Shown here one piece after another: positions 52,600 to 63,760 of a stretch of DNA of 64,000 bases. The notes below the pieces were generated by a model. It made no database searches. It saw nothing but the letters and a program-made list of their open reading frames with translations, and had not been told where the DNA came from. How positions within the stretch are numbered: the stretch's first letter is position 1; each line of letters starts with the position of its first letter. The DNA is from Musa acuminata AAA Group (Eukaryota; Streptophyta; Magnoliopsida; Zingiberales; Musaceae): contig NC_088340.1 in NCBI RefSeq assembly GCF_036884655.1, forward strand, positions 10,224,001 to 10,288,000. Direction: 5' to 3'. The position numbers were made by a program, and so were the translations under genes.

Positions 52600-53560
52600 T
52601 AAATGGAGGTGCAATCCAATGGTATAATTGGTACGAAACCTGCTGCCACGAGGTCATCTCATGGGAGTAATTCAAAAAAGGGCTTCTCATTCACTTTGGA
52701 CCATTTGAATATGAGAATGTTGATAGACAGCTCGCTAAAATTCGCTAGATTTCTATAGTGCTAGAATATCATAGCAGATTTTAACGATTGTCAAATCAAG
52801 CCAGACTAGTGGGAACATTTAATGAAGAACTTAATCCAGATATCCGGTGTGAAATCAAAGCTCGCCAACCCCGCACTATGACAGCTGCAATTTCATTTGC
52901 ATGAGGAAAAAATCAACAGGGAAAATCGTCGAAACAGAAGTGACAACAAACAGATGAGTAGCAAGCCACCCGCCCCATCTATTCCCAGCCGAAAACTACC
53001 ACCCGAAGACTAACCCGAGAAGAAATCAAGAAAAGATCAGCGAAAGGTTTGTGTTGGCACTATGATGAAAATTGGAGCAGGGAGCACCGATGTAAACAAA
53101 GGCAACTTTTGATGATTGAACCAATTGGGAAAGAACCGAAAGCTAACAATGTGGACTCCGATCATGAAGGTATGGATTCTGATGAAGATATTGGATCTAT
53201 CATATATACAGTGCATGTATTAGCCGGCTACTCTAACCCGCAAACTATGAATTATGAAAGTTGGAGGAACTTTGGAACATCAGCATGTTATAGTTTTGAT
53301 TGATACTGGTAGCACTAATAATTTTATGGACAGTAAGGTTGCTAACTAATTAGTCTACCATATTGAAGGTTATGACAAATTCGAAGTAAAAGTCTCTGAT
53401 GGACGAATTTTAACTTGTGATAGCAAATGTTCGAAGATAAAGTTAATTATACAAGGCCAATGGTTGCTTGTGGATTTCCTTTTGCTACCCTCGGAAGACT
53501 TCCAAGTGGTGCTTGGAATTGAATGAATATCAACCCTGGGTAATGTTTTTTGAAATTTTT
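52600..53560 (+). pseudogene. Gag-protease remnant
   Basis: Reading across frames gives gag-like text (CEIKARQPRTMTAAISFA near 52850), a zinc-knuckle relative at 53049 (CWHYDENW...HRC, second Cys replaced by Tyr) and, in another frame, a retropepsin-like segment with VLIDTGSTNNFMD followed by a stop, then DFLLLPSEDFQVVLGIE. This order is typical of Ty3/gypsy gag-pol. Frameshifts and stops make it non-functional. Confidence 0.75.
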
Positions 53561-53860
53561 CTAAACTAATCATGAAGTTTTTATTAATGGAAAATAGGTG
53601 ATCCTAAAGGGAAGATGTGGAAGTAAGGTCACAACTGCCACTAGCCATCGAATGGAGAGGGTTCTTCAGTAGACTGCAACGACTACTACACCGAAAGGCT
53701 AACCTATTGCTTACACTATCAAGAAGTGGAGACCGTACTTACTTTATCAATGAGTTGTGATGTGCCGCAGATACCCCGTGACTGAAGTGCTGAAAGAAAA
53801 AACCCCCGAGTTTGATGCTACTCGGCCTTGAGGACAAGACTGATTTGAAGGGAGAGGAAT

Positions 53861-54175
53861 TGTTAGGATCCCTTTATTTTCTAAGCTTTTTGAATAATAT
53901 TTTATTGAGTTTGTTTAGTTCAGTAAGAGTCGAATATGGGTTTATTTAATATTTATTTATTCATTATTAAGAGTCCAAGTCCTGGTGGACTCTAGGTAGA
54001 ACTCTATAAATAAGGATGTATCTATTTTCTTTCACCAATCAATGAAATATTATCTAGTCTTTTGACAAACCCTAGGAGACCGATCCCCTCGAAGTGATCA
54101 AGAAGATCGATCCCCTCGAAATGATCATCCCCTTTTCTCCCCTTTCTTCTATGATAAAATCCTAGGATTTTATCA
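53861..54175 (+). repeat. 3' LTR of the 51-54 kb element
   Basis: This 315-bp copy is 28 bp longer than the 5' LTR because a GATCGATCCCCTCGAA-type block is duplicated near 54085-54125. Confidence 0.88.
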
Positions 54176-55290
54176 TGCTACCACAGCCTCAACAAGTGAC
54201 ATGCTCAACATTTTAGTCAGTCATTGACCTCATCATAGGAGAGAGTGGACCAGGAAAGAAGACATGCTGGAAAGTTTTTTTTTCCCTTTTTCGCTTAAAC
54301 AAAGACTGATTCTGTGTTTTGCTGGTGGATGCATGCATGACAATTTTCTTTGCGTTTAAATAACAGAATGGTATTGACCTACAATTGCTCAAAAGTTTTC
54401 TTAATGATTCTTGTAATTATAAACCTTCTTTCAAGAAAAGCGATGCCTGTTGAATTCTGATTCTATGCTGAAGAAGGGTGTCTCCTTGCCAAATTCCCCT
54501 TTTAGTCTTGTACTCTTGTTTAGCTCTAGCCTAAAGGATTACATTCTAATAATGGATATGAAATATCGAGACATGGTCGTATCTCCATTAGTTTCTTTCC
54601 TAAGAATTGGACATTATTTAATTGTAAAAGCTTTACACAGAATGGCATTTCATGTTTAATGTTAGTATTTATCTTAATGCTCAAAACAAATACAGAAGTA
54701 ATCTGAAATACTATCCTGTTATTACAACTGGAAAACTCCCATCATTGCAAGGATATAGCATAAAAAAAGCAAGCACGGCCAGATTAGTCTAAAATCGACT
54801 TGCCATAAACATCTTACTAAAATCGTCGTATTCTGGGTAACGATGACTCATCGGCGCCTTTGGACTCTTTAATTCTGCTAGGAACCAAAGGCGAATCCTG
54901 CTGAACTACTATGATTTTGGTTAGACATCAGGGATGTTCCAACAAGCAAGAATATAACCAAATCCTCTCACATCTTAGAAATATATCCCTCCGTCAAATA
55001 ATCATCAGACTTACACAACCATCAAATCGATACTCTTGCCAGATATCTCAAAAGCAATTTCAGATCCACGGCCAATAAAGCCAACAAGTGATCATCGAAT
55101 TCCAAAATATGATCTACCATTATGCAATATACCAACCGATCAAGTTTTCAAGATAAAAACATACAACACAAAAAGGACGCTCGATAACCAATCACAGTTT
55201 ACAGAGGAAGCGATAAATGCTCAAAAAATCCCGCTCTAATTGCATCTCAAATCAACCACACTAAAAAGAAAACAGGGAAGAGGAGCGGAG
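54176..55290. other. Spacer, no gene seen
   Basis: AT-rich sequence to about 55250 with no supported coding or RNA gene. The open frame at 54450-54659 shows no family resemblance. Confidence 0.5.
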
Positions 55291-55297
55291 GCCTCAC

Positions 55298-55544
55298 CGA
55301 AACGGAATTCCTCACTGCGGCGGCCGGCCTGGCGGGTGCGGAAGCTCTCGGATCGAGTAGCCACCGCCTGCACCGACAGAGGGGGGGGGGGGCCGGGGGC
55401 GCCGCTGCTGCAGCGGAGGGGGACGGTGGACTTCACCCCCACTGCGCAACGAGAAACTCCACCGGAAGAATCCCTCCCTCTCCGGATCTGTCGACCGACC
55501 CCTATTCTCTTTCCTTCGCGCTCCTCGCTCTCTTGAGATTTATA
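55298..55544 (-). promoter_or_regulatory. Possible TATA promoter and untranslated first exon
   Basis: On the minus strand a TATAAAT (55538-55544) is followed by a GC-rich island with a C run and ends at a GTGAGG donor-like site (55292-55297). There is no ATG in the stretch, so if transcribed it would be an untranslated or ATG-less first exon. It could belong to a lost or unseen minus-strand gene. The CBSX remnant lies downstream on the same strand, but nothing visible links them. Confidence 0.3.
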
Positions 55545-55559
55545 GAGAGGGGGACCGGC

Positions 55560-57205
55560 GGAACGAGGCAGAAACGCTTCAAAGGAGGAAAGTGTTTTCA
55601 AAAAATGATCGATTTGGAAGCAAAAGGATAAATTTGTCTCCGTGGGCTCACTCCGCAACTTCGTTCCCTCTCATTATTTCTTGAACCCATTTGTTAGGGA
55701 ACGTTCCGGCATCTCCGACGCGACAACAGTTGGCAGACACCTCAGCGCCTCAGAGCCCACGTAGCGCTTCAGCCCGACGTGGTACCTCAGAGTAGACAGG
55801 ACGTACGCAGGCGGAGCAATCGATTCCCACGTCATCCGAGGACGCCACATAACACGGTACCATACAAACCGACTCACACTTCACGAATCATACGGGGCGA
55901 CTGCTCGAGACATATACGATCGACGACCGTTATCGAGTTATATACCATCGACTCTAGTAATAGGTATAAAAGTCGATCGATAGGTATAAAAAAATTTGAA
56001 CATTAAAAACATCATAAATTTTATTTGATATTGACTTAAACTTAGAATAGGTCGAATCGAGAGTTTCCCTCTTTTCAATTTGAGCAAAAATTTAATACGA
56101 AAAAGTTCAATATGAAAATTTTGACTTCTTGTTCTACCTCGGATTGACTTAGCACATGACGTTCTAACTCGATCTCACATCGACCCCCTCGATTGTAGAA
56201 TCTATCATGGATGATCTCATATTTTCGAGATCGAATCAAACCGTGCTGACTTTTTTATCACGACTTAAAGTTGCACAATACTATTTATTATTATTATTAT
56301 TTTATTTTTCAGCTAACATATCAAACAATTTCTAATAATAGATTTAGCTTCATCAGATATGATACGGATTTGAGTTTGATGTGGTGGATCAGATAAACCG
56401 CTAGGTTTAATACTACGATACAATTAGCTCTACACAATATATACAGTTTGAACGTTTGACTGGATTTCGGTCACTCGTGGCATGTGGACCGCACTGGTAT
56501 CCAAGTATTATAGGAATTCGAATTGTGTCGGCCCCTCTATTCAATCATGTTCTTCTCGATAAGAACTCAACTTTAGATATTTACACATGCATATAATATT
56601 AAAAAATCACAAATATTACGTCACTTGGATCCTCGAACAATATCTAATTTTCGTCTATATCTTAAACAGATTAAAAGGGTACGGCTAAGGAGTTACTGAA
56701 CAACGACAAATGATAACCAGTCCGCAAAGGGTAATATCCTGCGGCGTCAACCTGCCATGGGAGGAGAGAGGGTAAAGCAGTGACATCCAGCATCCAATCT
56801 TCTACCTTTGTTTCTCGATTAAATTTGAGGAGACGTAATCGAAATAAATAACAGGGAATTCACGTATTTAATATCACATACTCGTAGCTTTCAGCAGCGA
56901 AGTCGGGCAACAATCGCATCCATGGCAGCCGGCCACAGATTTCCTTGTGCAGTTGATCCAACTGGTTCGCAAGCTCAACCCCCACACAGTAACACAAATC
57001 ATGTGTGATTGGAACAGAAGAGGAAGGTAGATGTATTGGTTTCTCACGGAAGCTCTCTTTACATGGATGAAGAGTTGACTCCGACAACGCATCTTGGATT
57101 GGTTCACTAACAAACAAAAGAACTACAACTAGGAACAAGCAAAAGGAGCTATCTCTATTAGCAACATATAAACATGGTCTCTTCTTCCTTCTTCCTTCAC
57201 AAGAT
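55560..57205. other. Spacer upstream of GC-rich island and downstream of DREB
   Basis: No gene was recognised. The sequence is mostly AT-rich with a TTATTATTATTATTT run near 56287. The segment next to 57205 is probably the DREB 3' untranslated region. Confidence 0.5.
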
Positions 57206-57760
57206 CTAGCGTGAGCTGTCGCCGCCGCTGCTGCTGCTCCAGTCGTCACCGGAGCTCTCGGGGCTCGGCGCCTGGTTGAGATCAGGATTCTTGAACCGTT
57301 TCTGATCTCCTTCCCCACGCCGGTCCTCCCGAGCGCCGAACACCGCCGCTCCGCTCAACTGGAGCGCGTCGACCTTGGCGCCGACCTCGGCCGCCTTCTT
57401 CCTTATCAAAGCCGCGGACATGGCGGCCGCCGCCCCGCGGGCGGCGTCGCCGTCGTCGACGGAGATGTCGTCGGGGAAGTTGAGGCGAGCGGTGCGGCCC
57501 CGGAGGTAGAAGAGCGCGGTGTCGTAGGCCCTGGCGGCGGCCACGGGGGTGGAGTAGGAGCCGAGCCATATCCTGGACCGCTTGTTGGGCTCCCTGATCT
57601 CCGCTACCCACTTCCCCCACTTCCTCATCCTTATTCCTCGGTACGGCCTCTCCTTCCCCCTCGTTGCCGCTTTCTTCGATGGCAACAGCCCCTCCATCTC
57701 CATCTCCATCTCTCTCTTCTCTACCAGACCTCTCTCCCTCCCTCCATCGCATGATCCCAT
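57206..57760 (-). CDS. DREB A-5 (ERF group II) transcription factor
   Basis: Nuclear single-AP2-domain factor of the RAP2.1/RAP2.10 (DREB A-5) type, which binds DRE/CRT elements and usually represses stress genes. It is intronless, 184 residues from 57760. The AP2/ERF domain spans about 39-97 ([19 protein letters not shown]...RLNFPD) with the DREB-diagnostic Val14 and Glu19. [21 protein letters not shown] motif (114-133) is typical of group II, and a DLNQAP EAR repression motif lies at 160-165, before an acidic Ser-rich tail. A TATA box only about 27 bases upstream of the 57760 ATG suggests the true start may be one of the Met codons at 57709, 57703 or 57697. Very GC-rich coding sequence, as for monocot DREBs. 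Confidence 0.93.
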   Translation of the reverse strand: MGSCDGGRERGLVEKREMEMEMEGLLPSKKAATRGKERPYRGIRMRKWGKWVAEIREPNKRSRIWLGSYSTPVAAARAYDTALFYLRGRTARLNFPDDISVDDGDAARGAAAAMSAALIRKKAAEVGAKVDALQLSGAAVFGAREDRRGEGDQKRFKNPDLNQAPSPESSGDDWSSSSGGDSSR

Positions 57761-57786
57761 TGTAATCCAAAGCCCTGGATGGAAAC

Positions 57787-57793
57787 TATATAG
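57787..57793 (-). promoter_or_regulatory. TATA box of DREB gene
   Basis: On the minus strand CTATATAG lies about 27-33 bases upstream of the first in-frame ATG. Transcription from it would start near or just after that ATG, favouring the downstream Met cluster as start. Confidence 0.5.
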
Positions 57794-58219
57794 ACGCCTC
57801 CTCGTAGGAAAGATTACGGAGGGGCCTCAAAACCAAGCCCGACCGTCCATCATAATCAAGTCAAATTGAACGGGCTGGATAGAATCTGCAGAGGAACACT
57901 TGGCTGCACATTTGGAGGGCGCGCAATACTTAGCGCGGAGGCAGGCAGCGAACGCGTCGTTCTCGCCACTGTTGGATTGCTTATCCGGTAGCCAAGTGAA
58001 TGACACGGAAAAGATCAAGGAAACGACAATCTAGCGTGACGCCGTTAGTGCGACGGAAAGCCACAGCTTGTCATCATCTTCCCCATAATCCATGACGGGG
58101 CCGTCAAGAAGATTAACGGAAATATTAAAATAGTGGGGAAAGAAGAGGAAAGGGGTGGCACGCAAAAGACGGGGAATAGGACGGCCGTGTGTCGACCGCC
58201 GCAGCCGCCACGTTACCCG

Positions 58220-58225
58220 GCCGAC
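58220..58225 (+). promoter_or_regulatory. DRE/CRT-like GCCGAC
   Basis: The 6-mer GCCGAC is the core bound by DREB proteins. It lies about 460 bases upstream of the DREB gene and could allow feedback by DREB factors. Short motif, so chance occurrence is possible. Confidence 0.3.
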
Positions 58226-58311
58226 AATCTTAGGCGGTGCGTGACCCCGAGCATTGAAAAGGATTATTTCGAATTAATAATTGTTTTATTTTTCCTGCAT
58301 TTTTCAATGGC

Positions 58312-58334
58312 CACGTGTCGTTGGGCGGCACGTG
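58312..58334. promoter_or_regulatory. Paired G-box/ABRE elements
   Basis: Two CACGTG palindromes, both within ACGTGT(C/G) contexts, lie 17 bases apart (58312-58317 and 58329-58334), about 550 bases upstream of the DREB gene. Clustered ABREs are typical of ABA- and drought-responsive promoters. Confidence 0.45.
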
Positions 58335-59561
58335 TGGAGACGTCTCCTCCCTCGTCACGGAACCACACGCGGCAGGCGGCCGCCACCATCACGGACGGTC
58401 GGATGGTGACCTGCGGACCCGATCCGACGGCTGCCGGCGAAGGGCGGCGCTTCGGGAGGACAATGAGGTCGGTGGTCTGCCAGCCGCGCCTAACGCGAAA
58501 CCGCGGTGGAGGGAAAAGTATATATTTATCCTTGTAATAAGGAATAAAGAAGATAAAACAATAAGCATAAAGAGACGCGTCGTAGTTAATATGGGTACGA
58601 GACGGTTGTTGAGATGCATTAAATGGGTGAGACCGGGGAATAGGTCCCGTAATTTAGGCTACGACGGGGAGGGGAGGGGAGGGGAAGGAGGCAGAGTCAG
58701 TGCGACGTGTGCGCGGGTGCGGAATGGGTCGAGTAAGGTTGGTGAGGGAAAGCGACGACGCGGACCAGATGAGATGAACCCGACATGCATGCGGCCTTGG
58801 TTTGACCTTAGGCGACGACTGGGGAAGGTGGGTAAACAAGCCGCTCGAGTCTACCCGACATTGCTTGGGCCGCAAACGGAGGCCACTTTTGACTTGAGAT
58901 CTTAGCTGTGTTCATAAACAATGTGATGTATATTGTAGGAGAAGACATTTGGCAATACATAAACGGAAAGGGAAACATGATTAATTTTAAAGGATAATTG
59001 CAAACGAAGTGTATCATATTCGATCAAATAACTTTGATGATAAACCAAAGTACTCTTTGTTTTCTGAATTGAATTCTGTCACTGTCAGGTGACTAAACGA
59101 TAGCTGGTTTTCAGCTCTCCGACTACTGTAGTCCCTCACTTTTTACGAGATCAGATCCCCGCTGAGTCTATGCTTTCATTTGGGCATGTGGCTCAACCTG
59201 AGGCAGGAAACGTTTTAGTAATTTGCTAAATTGATTCATCACATTTCCATCGAGCAGGTGCAGCTTAGTGAATCACTCTACAGCAAGTAGGAATCTTCCA
59301 TTAACATGCAATCAGCAGCCTATCTGTGCGCATCTGCGTACCCAATCCCGAAAACTTTCTCGGATCATACATTATTCTGACTCTTGGTATCAGCATAAAT
59401 ATATCCTTCGACATCTGAAATCTATCGATGACCGATTAATGATGCAGGAGATCCAATAAGTTAGTCATGCATATTGTATCACTTGGTGAGGTCACTCTGT
59501 TAGGGTTGACACTATCTTCCTTCCACAGACAATTATTGTATCTGAATCCTATTTTTCCTGA

Positions 59562-61952
59562 TCAGGAGAAAGGATCTCTGGGAGACACAAGTGGGGCATA
59601 TCCTTCATCTTTCAACTGCTTCACTAAACCATCAAGAGCTGCATAAATATCATCACACTGCTTGTGAAGCTTATCGGCAGTAAGAAACCTGTGCACCTCC
59701 CTGCCACCGACCTCAACCCAGCTAAAACCAGGGCACTTGTTCACCCCAGCATCCTTCATGGCGGCTCGGACATCCGAAACATCCCTCCACCTAGATGCGT
59801 CTGCATAAACATTAGACAGCAACACCCAGTAGCCCGAATGCTGAGGATCCAATTCAATCAGACGCTTTGCCGCAACTTCTGCAAGTTCAAGATTCCCATG
59901 AATCCTACAGCTGCTCAGCAGTGCACCCCAGATGCAATCGTCTGGCTCTACAGGCATGTCTTTGATGAACCGGTAAGCTTTCTCGAGCTGACCTGCTCTA
60001 CCTAAACCATCTACGATACAGGAGTAGTGATCCACATCAGGTACGATCCCATGTTCGCTGGTCATTGTTTCAAAGTAATGCAGACACTCATCGAGCAATC
60101 CCGCATGACTACAAGCTGATAGGAGTGCGATGAAGGTGACACGATTGGGCTTCCAACCCTCCTCTTTCATCCTGCTAAAAAGCGAGATGGCCTCCTGAGG
60201 ATGCGCACTGAAACCGCAACATGAGATAACAGTATTCCATGAGATAACATCCTTCAAGTATATCTCCTCAAAGACCCTTCGAGCTTCTTCTACGCACCCA
60301 CATTTCCCGTAAGCATCCATGAGCGAATTCTGCACAACCTGATATGAGCAATAGAACCCACTCTTAACCATATGCCCATGCAATGCCATTCCTTGCCTAA
60401 GATATGATGAGTATGCACATGCATTGAGTGCAGAGCTGAATGAGAACTCGTCGGGCCTGACACCCACTGCAATCATCTGCCGGAAAAGTTCAAATGCAAC
60501 ATCAGTATCGTGTGTCATCACGTACATTGCCACCATGGTATTCCAGGACACGACATCCTTCTCTGTGATTGTCTGGAAGACCTTCTTGGATGCTTCCTTG
60601 TCTCCTCGCCTTGCATACATGGCCATCAGGGCATTGCTCACCGACGTGTTTGATTCCACACATCTCCTATAAGCATAGGCGTGGATCTCCAATCCAGACT
60701 TCCACAGCTCACCACATTCTGGAAGGACCAAGGTAAGTGAAACTCTAGAGAGGGCTTCTGCTTCAAGGCCATACTGAAAGGCCATCTCTCGGAAGACGGC
60801 AAATGCTTCATGAACTTGCTCACACTCAAGGAAGCCTGAGATCATCGAATTCCACAACTGGCTGCCTTTCAACTGAACTTTCTCGAATAAGCAGGCAGCG
60901 TAGTCCATGCATCCATGGAAGGCATACCCAGCTGCAATCGCCGACCACAATCGATCAGCACCAGCCGGGTCGACATCCATTATCTCCACATTCCTATAGG
61001 AAAATCCATGCAACACCTTGAGACTATCCAGAGCGGGGATTGTGGGGATTAATGGAAGGAGGGTATTAATTGTGGCTGCATTGGGCTTGAACGAGCCTGA
61101 GGAAAGCATCTCACCGAGCATCCCCAACGCGAGTTCCAAATCCCCGTAACGAACACAGCCAGCAACAATGGAATTCCAGCTGCTGGTTCCAACTTCCAGT
61201 CCAGAATCCGCCATTCTGTCCAACATCTTCAAGCTCCGCCCCAAAAACCCATTTTGGGCGTAAGCAGTCATCATGGAATTCCAAGTCACTTCATTTCTGT
61301 GATGAATTCTGTCGAACAACTGACACGCATCACCGAAAGGCGCATGCTTCACATACAGATCCAAGAGGGCGCTGGCACAGAAGACGTTCGTGACGAAAAG
61401 GCCGGTTTTTACAAGCGCTGCGTGGATCTGGCGGCCGAGATCGAGGAGCCCGAGGAGAGCACAGGACTTGAGGACGAAGGGGAAGGTGAACTCGTTGGGG
61501 GAGAGTCCGGAATCGAGCATCTCGAGGAAGAGGTCGAGGGCGGGCTCGGCAAGCGCGGAGGAGGCGTAGGCGCGGATGACGTAGTTGAAGGCAAGACGGG
61601 AGAGGGCGTCACGGGGTATGGCATCGAGGATGGCGCGGGCGGCGGCGAGGCGGCCGTGGGCGGAGTAGAGGCGGAGGAGCTGGGTGGAGAAGCGGGGGTC
61701 AGGAGCGACGCCGAGTCGGAGGAACCGGGCGTGGATCTGGGCGCCCTCCCGGAGGGAGAGCGCGTCGGAGCAGCGGTCGAGGGCGGCGGCGGTGGCGGTG
61801 GCGGTGGATGAAAGGGGTTGGAGCGGCCTTGCGGTGGCAGCGGAGGGGTTAGTGGTGGAGGAAGGAAAGGACAGAGCTTTAGGTTGTACATAAGAGGGAG
61901 GAGAAGAGGTGAGGAAGGAGATGGAGAGAGGAGGGGGCGCGGAGGCAGCCAT
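59562..61952 (-). CDS. PLS-class pentatricopeptide repeat protein, E/E+ type
   Basis: Organelle-targeted RNA-binding protein, probably needed for C-to-U editing at particular sites. It is intronless; from the ATG at 61952 (MAASAPPPLS) it has 796 residues, and an upstream in-frame ATG at 61985 would add 11. The N-terminus is Ser/Ala/Pro-rich and lacks acidic residues, as in chloroplast or mitochondrial transit peptides. PPR repeats of alternating P, L and S type run to about residue 670 (for example NEVTWNSMMTAYAQNG, KDVVSWNTMVAMYV, KDVISWNTVISCCG). They are followed by an E motif (CIWGALLSSCRIHGNLELAE) and an E+ region ending LKDEGYAPLV. There is no DYW deaminase domain, so a partner would supply the deaminase. 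GC is high at the 5' end and falls toward the 3' end. Confidence 0.95.
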   Translation of the reverse strand: MAASAPPPLSISFLTSSPPSYVQPKALSFPSSTTNPSAATARPLQPLSSTATATAAALDRCSDALSLREGAQIHARFLRLGVAPDPRFSTQLLRLYSAHGRLAAARAILDAIPRDALSRLAFNYVIRAYASSALAEPALDLFLEMLDSGLSPNEFTFPFVLKSCALLGLLDLGRQIHAALVKTGLFVTNVFCASALLDLYVKHAPFGDACQLFDRIHHRNEVTWNSMMTAYAQNGFLGRSLKMLDRMADSGLEVGTSSWNSIVAGCVRYGDLELALGMLGEMLSSGSFKPNAATINTLLPLIPTIPALDSLKVLHGFSYRNVEIMDVDPAGADRLWSAIAAGYAFHGCMDYAACLFEKVQLKGSQLWNSMISGFLECEQVHEAFAVFREMAFQYGLEAEALSRVSLTLVLPECGELWKSGLEIHAYAYRRCVESNTSVSNALMAMYARRGDKEASKKVFQTITEKDVVSWNTMVAMYVMTHDTDVAFELFRQMIAVGVRPDEFSFSSALNACAYSSYLRQGMALHGHMVKSGFYCSYQVVQNSLMDAYGKCGCVEEARRVFEEIYLKDVISWNTVISCCGFSAHPQEAISLFSRMKEEGWKPNRVTFIALLSACSHAGLLDECLHYFETMTSEHGIVPDVDHYSCIVDGLGRAGQLEKAYRFIKDMPVEPDDCIWGALLSSCRIHGNLELAEVAAKRLIELDPQHSGYWVLLSNVYADASRWRDVSDVRAAMKDAGVNKCPGFSWVEVGGREVHRFLTADKLHKQCDDIYAALDGLVKQLKDEGYAPLVSPRDPFS

Positions 61953-62039
61953 GAGGAAGAGTTGGGTCACGCATCGATCATACAACCACCGAAGCGAGAG
62001 CTTTTCCCCATTCTATTGATGAGGCTAATTAATTAGCTA

Positions 62040-63705
62040 TTTTTAATATTTCGATATTTTATAGTCTCGAAAATTATATTAATATTTGTATACTTACAAA
62101 AATAAAATATTTATTTTAATAAAATCTCTTTCTCTTGATTTTTTATTTATTTTATAAAATTATTTTTTAAATTTATTTAGAGATTTTAATGTTTAATTTT
62201 TATAAGTATAAAAATCCTAATATAACTTTAAAAGTGTAGGAATCGACGACATACTGAAGATAACTAATTATATAAAATAATATATAACTAGCTTGATGAT
62301 AAATCTATCAATTCTTAAACTCAATCTTTATCGATAGTATTATTCATAATGGTAAGTAAATGAGATATGTACAAAATCACTCAATTTTTTTTTAAAAGTA
62401 CTTAAATTAATGATAGTATTATCCAATAATATTACTCCTAATTATATTTAAGGTGTGGATTTAGCTCACAGCCTCCATGAAGATAAGTGAATTTGTAGAG
62501 TTAGGTTTTGCTTAAAAAAATGAAGAAAATATACATACATCAAATGTCATATGTGACGTTCATAAGTAGACTCGAACTTGAGATCAATCACTTAATATAA
62601 TAATAGACTGATCGATTGGAATTGTCTCGGAGACATGAAGTTGAGATCAATTGGAATGTCTCGGAGATATGAAGTTAGACTTTGTTGTGTAGTCCGCATG
62701 AAATAACAATGGATGATGGCTGACCACGCCACCAGCTAATGGTTGCCGGCACAAGGCTTTGGCTTCTCATGGCCGCTGGCTCCACACTTCACATGCTGCT
62801 TCCCCAACTCTGCTCTCTGCCATCTGCTCCCACACACCCAGCCATATCAGCTCCATGCTGCATTCACCTCCACCTGCAACTCCATGCTATGATGATGAAC
62901 TCGCTTCTGACCCTTGAAGCAGTAATCATGGTGATGCATCTCTGTGAATGTATTGGGAGATTTGAACCTTTTGGCTCCATAAAGAGTGCAAAAGGTTGGA
63001 GCTTTCTTTCCTAAAGTTTGCTCTCAAACTAAACATGAGAAGAAAATCCAGCAGAAGAAGCAACACTTGTGATGTCAGCTTAGACAGATGACCAAAGGAA
63101 ATGCTACCTCTTTCTTTACCTATTTTGGATTGAACGCCATGCTCACCATTTCCATCTGTTCTTGGTTGAATAAAGATCAGGAATCCATGAGCAGGCACTG
63201 CATATGCCAATTAAATGTCACATGGAATTTTACTGGTTAGTACATACTAAATTTTTGGTTGGTACTCAAAGACAATCCGGAAATGTGTTCTTGTCATCAC
63301 AAACACTCATCCAAGACAATAATCTGCTTAAGTGTTTTAACTTGGATCTCTAAAACCTTCTCAAAAGTGATGTTTTGTTGATCAGTGAATTACCACAAAG
63401 GTGTTCCTCTCAATCCAGAGGGAAGAAAAATCTGTAAGCTCCTTGAATGTTCAATCATTCATTCTATGGGGATCAAAGCACATGATCCATCTTTATCATC
63501 CTCATTGTATCACAAGGAACCATTGGAAGGATCTTTTTCTTCTCATTAATGTTTGTTCATTGATACCTTTACAAGATGCATTTTTCCATATATAATCTTA
63601 GATACAAGGATTTAGTCATGAGTTCTTATTATACACTGTCAATTGGAGTTCAAGGAACCTAGATTTATTGCCTAAAAATTTGTCATGACTTGATATACCC
63701 ATAAT

Positions 63706-63760
<55 letters not shown>

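Larger units (their letters stand above)
51111..54175 (+). mobile_element. Internally deleted Ty3/gypsy-like LTR retrotransposon
   Basis: Total length is 3,065 bp with LTRs at 51111-51397 and 53861-54175 (TGTTAGG...TTATCA), a tRNA-iMet primer site (51400-51411) and a purine tract GAAGGGAGAGGAAT abutting the 3' LTR. The interior keeps a gag remnant with a damaged zinc knuckle (near 53049), a retropepsin-like stretch with DTGS (53302-53313), a short RNase H-like KWRPYLL (about 53721) and the end of pol (EDKTD, near 53830). Reverse transcriptase and integrase are missing and there are frameshifts and stops, so it cannot move on its own. The LTRs differ at roughly one site in ten by eye. No clean target-site duplication was seen. 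Confidence 0.88.
57800..59561. other. DREB upstream region and PPR 3' flank
   Basis: No gene was recognised in these 1.8 kb. The part next to the DREB gene is GC-rich and holds the paired G-boxes and a GCCGAC site listed separately. The overlapping open frames at 58133-58905 are GC-rich shadows without family resemblance. Confidence 0.5.

Noticed and set aside
57282..57770. Second frame through the DREB gene
   Set aside because: It is Arg/Gly-rich low-complexity sequence; the other frame carries the AP2 domain and EAR motif.
58133..58905. Plus-strand open frames upstream of the DREB gene
   Set aside because: GC-rich region with no domain; position and motifs fit a promoter better.
61254..61811. 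185-residue Gly/Glu-rich open frame on the plus strand
   Set aside because: It is a complementary-strand shadow of the GC-rich 5' end of the PPR gene and has no domain.
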